A stretch of 48,719 nucleotides of DNA from Candidatus Poseidoniaceae archaeon (GTDB taxonomy: Archaea; Thermoplasmatota; Poseidoniia; Poseidoniales; Poseidoniaceae), in NCBI GenBank assembly GCA_030747785.1, contig JASLKC010000017.1:1-48719 (forward strand). The letters are read 5' to 3'. This document shows positions 44,851-48,719 of the stretch, in pieces. The notes under the pieces were generated by a model. The model was not told the origin of the DNA. It saw only the letters and a list, made by a program, of their open reading frames with translations, and did not search any database. Within the stretch, counting starts at the first letter, position 1. Every line of letters starts with the position of its first letter. The position numbers and the translations under genes are program-made.

Positions 44851-44877
44851 CAGAATCCCCCCTAAGGGGGGTTTCTG
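44851..44877. terminator. Long intergenic hairpin, 12-bp stem with TAA loop
   Basis: CAGAATCCCCCC, loop TAA, GGGGGGTTTCTG: a 12-bp stem with one mismatch, 7 bp after the stop of the Ca2+-repeat gene and about 70 bp before the next start. The strongest hairpin in the window; likely a transcript-end or stability element. Confidence 0.55.
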
Positions 44878-44945
44878 AAATTGACATGTAGCCGGAGCGT
44901 TCAATATGTTAGTTGATATGAGGCATGTAGTAGGATGGCCAGTCT

Positions 44946-47900
44946 ATGACACTCAACACCTCTTCTCGTGCATCCTTGATTTTTGTGTTGATGCTTTTAT
45001 TGCTCACCCCACTTTCTCCGTTTAGCGAGTCGATTATCGGCGAGGTAGAGGCTACAGGCGCTTCTCGTCACATCTACACTCTAAGCGATGGTAGCGTAGA
45101 AAATATCGCATTATTCCAGGGTGGAGCTCCAGATAAAACTACGAAAGTCTCGATTCCAAAGGGGGCCGAGGTCATCGATGTAGAAATGACTCTTTCAGGT
45201 GCATCATCTACCGGTTGGTCCCAAGTAATGACGGATACTTACGAGGAATGGATGGATGGTTCCTCCAGCAATGTTGACCCTCGTTCGGAGGAATTAACAC
45301 TTGGTTTTGATTCTGGTGATACGGTTTTCAGTTCGCACGGAATGGATGATACGGAGATATCTGGATCAACAGCATGGCTAGACAACGGCACCTTTTCGAT
45401 TCGCCAACCACATACTTCTAATTCTACTGAATCTAGATTTTCTGAACAAGTAAAGACTTCGTCTTCGAACCTGATGGCCCAAGGACAAGGTGCGATTTTA
45501 CGAAATCATGATTGGTTGTATCTTTCCACTTGGACTGGTACAGCTTTCGACAAGGTCGTACAGCGAATGTACCCAAATAACATCACTCGTGAATCTACAA
45601 TAAATCTCGAACAAGGTTCTTGTTCACTACCTCAGGACCCTACTTCGAGTTATTACAAAGGCTATGGTTTCCGTGATTGGACCATTACTGATGATGAGAC
45701 AATGTATGGTATTTTCACAACATATCGTTACCTGTATTCTTCGTCAGCACCTACTCAATATCATAGGGTATTGAAAATGGATATCAGCGATGATTGGAAT
45801 TGGGTTTGTGAGGATTCTTACGACCTTTCTTCACCTTATGGCGAGTATACTGCTATCTCATATGACCGTGCTAACGACCAAATCTGGGTTGTCCACAATC
45901 AGCAAAGGAGAATCGTGCCTTATGAATTCGGAGAAAATGGACAATATACTTCTGGTGAGGGCATGTATTCATTCACTTCTTCCTCAGGGTCAAATACTGC
46001 CTGTGGTCAATCTGGTAGCCTCGTTAGAGGCATGGCAGTAAACAATGGAATGTTCTACATGAAGTGCATGAAGGGCATTTACTACCAAGATACTGACCAG
46101 CTAAGTGCATGGGCTGTTTCCGGGGCTTCATCTTCATTGGTTCCACAATCAGGTCTACGTGATGTTGCATCATTAGGTAATGGATTATTCTATGATGGGG
46201 ACCGTTTACTTTCAGTTGATTGTGGATATTCAACTTGGGGCGGAAAAACACTCTATTATCGAGAGTTTGGTACAGCAATAACCTATGAAACTACACCTGC
46301 GCCTGGAACAACGGTTTGGTTGGGTGAAACTATCGAAACAGAAGATGATGTATTGGCAGTTAATATTCGAAATCATTGGACTGCTATCAGCCAAGGTGAC
46401 CGTGTTGATTATTGGGTTAGCGCCGATAATGGAACACATTGGGAATCGGTATTGAAGAATGAAACGATTCATTTTGCACATCCTGGAAATGAGTTGGTAT
46501 GGAAGGCCCAATTGATTGGTTCATCTGCTGTTTCATGGTGGGTTTCATTGGAATATGCAACCTCGTATCAGGCAGCAGGAGATTGGATTAGCGAGGTAGT
46601 CAACACCGGCACTGAAGTTGGTAAGGTTAGGGCTGTATGGCAAGCAGATGTACCGAGTAGTTCCGCATTATCGGTTCTCGTTTCCAATGATAACGGTACA
46701 AGTTGGACTGTTGCCGAGAACAATATCGAGGTAAGTTTCCCAACTACGGGTGCTGGGAATGAATTATTGTATTCGATTTCATTATCTACGACTGATGACA
46801 TTGAAACTCCGAAAGTAGATCATTTTACACTATGGTATGAGGAAGGTTATCCCGATGGACCTCAAATCGATATTGGTGACGATGGTGACTGGGATTGGCG
46901 TTCAGTATTATTCCTAAATGAATCGAATGTAGTGGCATCCGATGATTCTCCAATCGGACCAGTAGTTAGCGAACAACCTTCACTTGTAAGTGGATTTAAC
47001 GATCATATTCCAGAAAATGGTGTTGGATCTGTTGAGATTCCAATCGCCATCAAGGCGAGAACTCCTGGTAGGATTAAGGTTACAGATCTTGATATTGAAT
47101 ATCGAATGAACACCAGAGTTCTCGATGCAAGCATGGAAGGAGGACTGATGGCCCCAGATGGTGTATTCCGTAACCTCATCGTTCGTGTTGCTCATGGCGA
47201 TGAAGTGGACCGAGTCACAGAGGCAACAATTGGATTGGATAATTCCCATGGAAATGATCCTGCGTTCAAATGGGAACGAGGAGATACTTGCACGGTTTTG
47301 GATGATTCAGAAGGAATTGTATTCTTTGATGCAGGTAATTGTACCTCGACATTGGATTCAGAAGGAATTGTTTCGATTAGGATTCCCGTGGCCGTTAATT
47401 GGACTTGGGATGATGAAAGAGCGATGGAGGCCATCGTTTCACTAAACGACGACCTTGGGCCACAAGTTTCAGCATGGACTACCGAAACTCTTTCGCTAAA
47501 TGTTGAGAATGATATTTCGTTGGATGGAATGCGGGTTCACGAAGAAACTGGAAGGGAGTTATATGTTGGAGATTGGGTACGTGGTGGGTACAATATTTCA
47601 ATTTCTGGCGGGATGCACTTTGAAAATTCAGCATTATCACCACTCGCTGGAGAATTTAATTTACGTATTCTAGGTCAGAATGTAACCTATGACGGCGACC
47701 CAATTGGAGAGCCAATAATCCTACATGTCGAAGGAAACCCTGGATTTGGAGAGTATAACATGACTTTCCAAACTCCAATGGAATCAACTCCTGGTGGAAT
47801 GGTTCTCTATGTGGAAGCGACTGATTTGCCAAATGGTTCGACCTATGTCAACCCCGGATATAATTCAATCAAGTTGATTTTTGATGGAAATGCTCCACTG

Positions 47901-48719
47901 GTACTTTTCGCCTCGCCTACTCCTGAATCGGAGTTACACAAGGGCCCACCTGCGCCCGGCGGGCAATCTATTGAGCTCATTATTCAGGACTCAGTAGATC
48001 CACCTCAAACAGTCAGTCTGCACTATTGGATAGGTTGTGAACCTGGAGAACACGAATCATGTTCCGATTCAAATTTCAATGGATTACCTGAGGAAATTGA
48101 ATATCGGCAAAAGAGTTTGACTACACCTGAAGTTAGACCGGGTGGAATCAATGTATTCAACGGATTAATCGATGATTCTATGCTATTGCATGGAGATAAA
48201 GTTGCATTCTATGTCTCCGGTCAAGACGGTCAAGGAAATGTCATTGCGATGGGTGGTGAACCTGTGTGCGCAGATGGTCCACCATATTGTGGAAATATGC
48301 CAGGAGAAATCCCTCCTGCATGGGACGAATCATTGTCGTGGTACACCATTAGAGAAGAGTTCGAGCCTATAATGGACATCGATAATTCGACGATATTAGG
48401 TCATGATGATCGTGCTCCATTGCACCCCGGAATTCCATATACTGCTACCTTTGCAATTGCGGACACTAATGGCTGGTGGGATATCGAATATATTCAGCTT
48501 GCATTAGCCGGTGATTTCGATGATGATTCAACTTCGATTTTCGCTCAAATTGGAAAGGATTCCGATGGTTTCCCTACTCTTGCACTTGAGAGTGGAGGTT
48601 CAGGATTGGCGGTATCAAACCTATATTCACAATTTATTGTAGACCCCACTAATGAGTCCCGGATGGTAGTATCGATAAGATTCCAATTAACATGGAACTT
48701 CCCTGAGATTTGGGATACA
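44946..48719 (+). CDS. Giant secreted protein, partial (C-terminus outside the window)
   Basis: 1258 residues are visible and the frame is open at the right edge. ATG 44946 is the first start after an in-frame stop at 44931. Residues 1-36 form a signal peptide (SLIFVLMLLLLTPLSPFS core). Residues about 150-440 have WD/propeller-like short strands and several cysteines (YDRANDQIWVVHNQQRRIVP, GMAVNNGMFYMKCMKGIYYQ). Later parts contain repeated VSxDNGTxWE segments (VSADNGTHWESV, VSNDNGTSWTVA), which look like BNR/sialidase-type Asp-box relatives, then Ig-like modules. Many N-x-S/T sequons. It follows the Ca2+-repeat gene on the same strand, 101 bp apart across a strong hairpin. No enzyme motif was recognised. 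Confidence 0.8.
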   Translation, partial: MTLNTSSRASLIFVLMLLLLTPLSPFSESIIGEVEATGASRHIYTLSDGSVENIALFQGGAPDKTTKVSIPKGAEVIDVEMTLSGASSTGWSQVMTDTYEEWMDGSSSNVDPRSEELTLGFDSGDTVFSSHGMDDTEISGSTAWLDNGTFSIRQPHTSNSTESRFSEQVKTSSSNLMAQGQGAILRNHDWLYLSTWTGTAFDKVVQRMYPNNITRESTINLEQGSCSLPQDPTSSYYKGYGFRDWTITDDETMYGIFTTYRYLYSSSAPTQYHRVLKMDISDDWNWVCEDSYDLSSPYGEYTAISYDRANDQIWVVHNQQRRIVPYEFGENGQYTSGEGMYSFTSSSGSNTACGQSGSLVRGMAVNNGMFYMKCMKGIYYQDTDQLSAWAVSGASSSLVPQSGLRDVASLGNGLFYDGDRLLSVDCGYSTWGGKTLYYREFGTAITYETTPAPGTTVWLGETIETEDDVLAVNIRNHWTAISQGDRVDYWVSADNGTHWESVLKNETIHFAHPGNELVWKAQLIGSSAVSWWVSLEYATSYQAAGDWISEVVNTGTEVGKVRAVWQADVPSSSALSVLVSNDNGTSWTVAENNIEVSFPTTGAGNELLYSISLSTTDDIETPKVDHFTLWYEEGYPDGPQIDIGDDGDWDWRSVLFLNESNVVASDDSPIGPVVSEQPSLVSGFNDHIPENGVGSVEIPIAIKARTPGRIKVTDLDIEYRMNTRVLDASMEGGLMAPDGVFRNLIVRVAHGDEVDRVTEATIGLDNSHGNDPAFKWERGDTCTVLDDSEGIVFFDAGNCTSTLDSEGIVSIRIPVAVNWTWDDERAMEAIVSLNDDLGPQVSAWTTETLSLNVENDISLDGMRVHEETGRELYVGDWVRGGYNISISGGMHFENSALSPLAGEFNLRILGQNVTYDGDPIGEPIILHVEGNPGFGEYNMTFQTPMESTPGGMVLYVEATDLPNGSTYVNPGYNSIKLIFDGNAPLVLFASPTPESELHKGPPAPGGQSIELIIQDSVDPPQTVSLHYWIGCEPGEHESCSDSNFNGLPEEIEYRQKSLTTPEVRPGGINVFNGLIDDSMLLHGDKVAFYVSGQDGQGNVIAMGGEPVCADGPPYCGNMPGEIPPAWDESLSWYTIREEFEPIMDIDNSTILGHDDRAPLHPGIPYTATFAIADTNGWWDIEYIQLALAGDFDDDSTSIFAQIGKDSDGFPTLALESGGSGLAVSNLYSQFIVDPTNESRMVVSIRFQLTWNFPEIWDT

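Overview
The window most likely comes from a planktonic marine euryarchaeon of the Marine Group II type (Candidatus Poseidoniia; Marine Group III cannot be excluded). The sequence supports archaea directly: an archaeal ether-lipid enzyme (CDP-archaeol synthase, CarS), an AglB/STT3 oligosaccharyltransferase, class III (archaeal type IV pilin) signal peptides, a PGF-CTERM-like anchor and oligo-T terminators. A nickel superoxide dismutase and many very large, acidic, Ca2+-motif-rich, sequon-rich surface proteins fit a marine lifestyle. The group assignment is inference from gene content; there is no rRNA in the window.

Layout. (a) 1-8029, minus strand: a probable operon, read right to left. It encodes a membrane-anchored EF-hand/OB-fold-repeat protein, a TctA-family permease, and a giant surface protein with six lamin-tail domains, a duplicated HKD phospholipase-D/nuclease unit and a C-terminal membrane anchor; this last gene runs off the left edge. 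(b) 8083-10201: an HD phosphohydrolase, a CAU tRNA, and a sodX-sodN pair (Ni-SOD and its maturation peptidase) on the opposite strand. The 3' end of sodX lies antisense to the tRNA. (c) 10375-14421: three exported or membrane proteins of unknown function. (d) 14471-16418: divergent carS (ether-lipid synthesis) and purD (purine synthesis). (e) 16573-27373: a 3162-residue AglB with all STT3 catalytic motifs, an extra multi-helix N-terminal domain and a huge repeat-rich C-terminal region, followed by a membrane-anchored subtilisin. (f) 27586-38089: a beta-helix/Ig surface protein, then a winged-helix/STAND-ATPase/TPR regulator that converges with zero spacing on a three-gene pilin-like operon. 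(g) 38151-48719: a WalJ/YycJ-type metallo-hydrolase, a 1896-residue protein of thrombospondin-type-3-like Ca2+ repeats with an inserted propeller-like segment, and a further giant secreted protein that runs off the right edge.

How the genes may work together (inference). Region (e) would supply N-glycosylation for the many sequon-rich exported proteins around it. Region (a) looks like a surface unit for binding and cutting polymers, perhaps nucleic acids, paired with an importer. Most intergenic gaps carry a short perfect or near-perfect hairpin with a 3-5 nt loop, usually containing TAC, TTAC or TAA. They differ in stem sequence but share this design and are the clearest unexplained non-coding pattern in the window. 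The most unusual single gene is the giant AglB fusion. No CRISPR array, insertion sequence or phage gene was seen.
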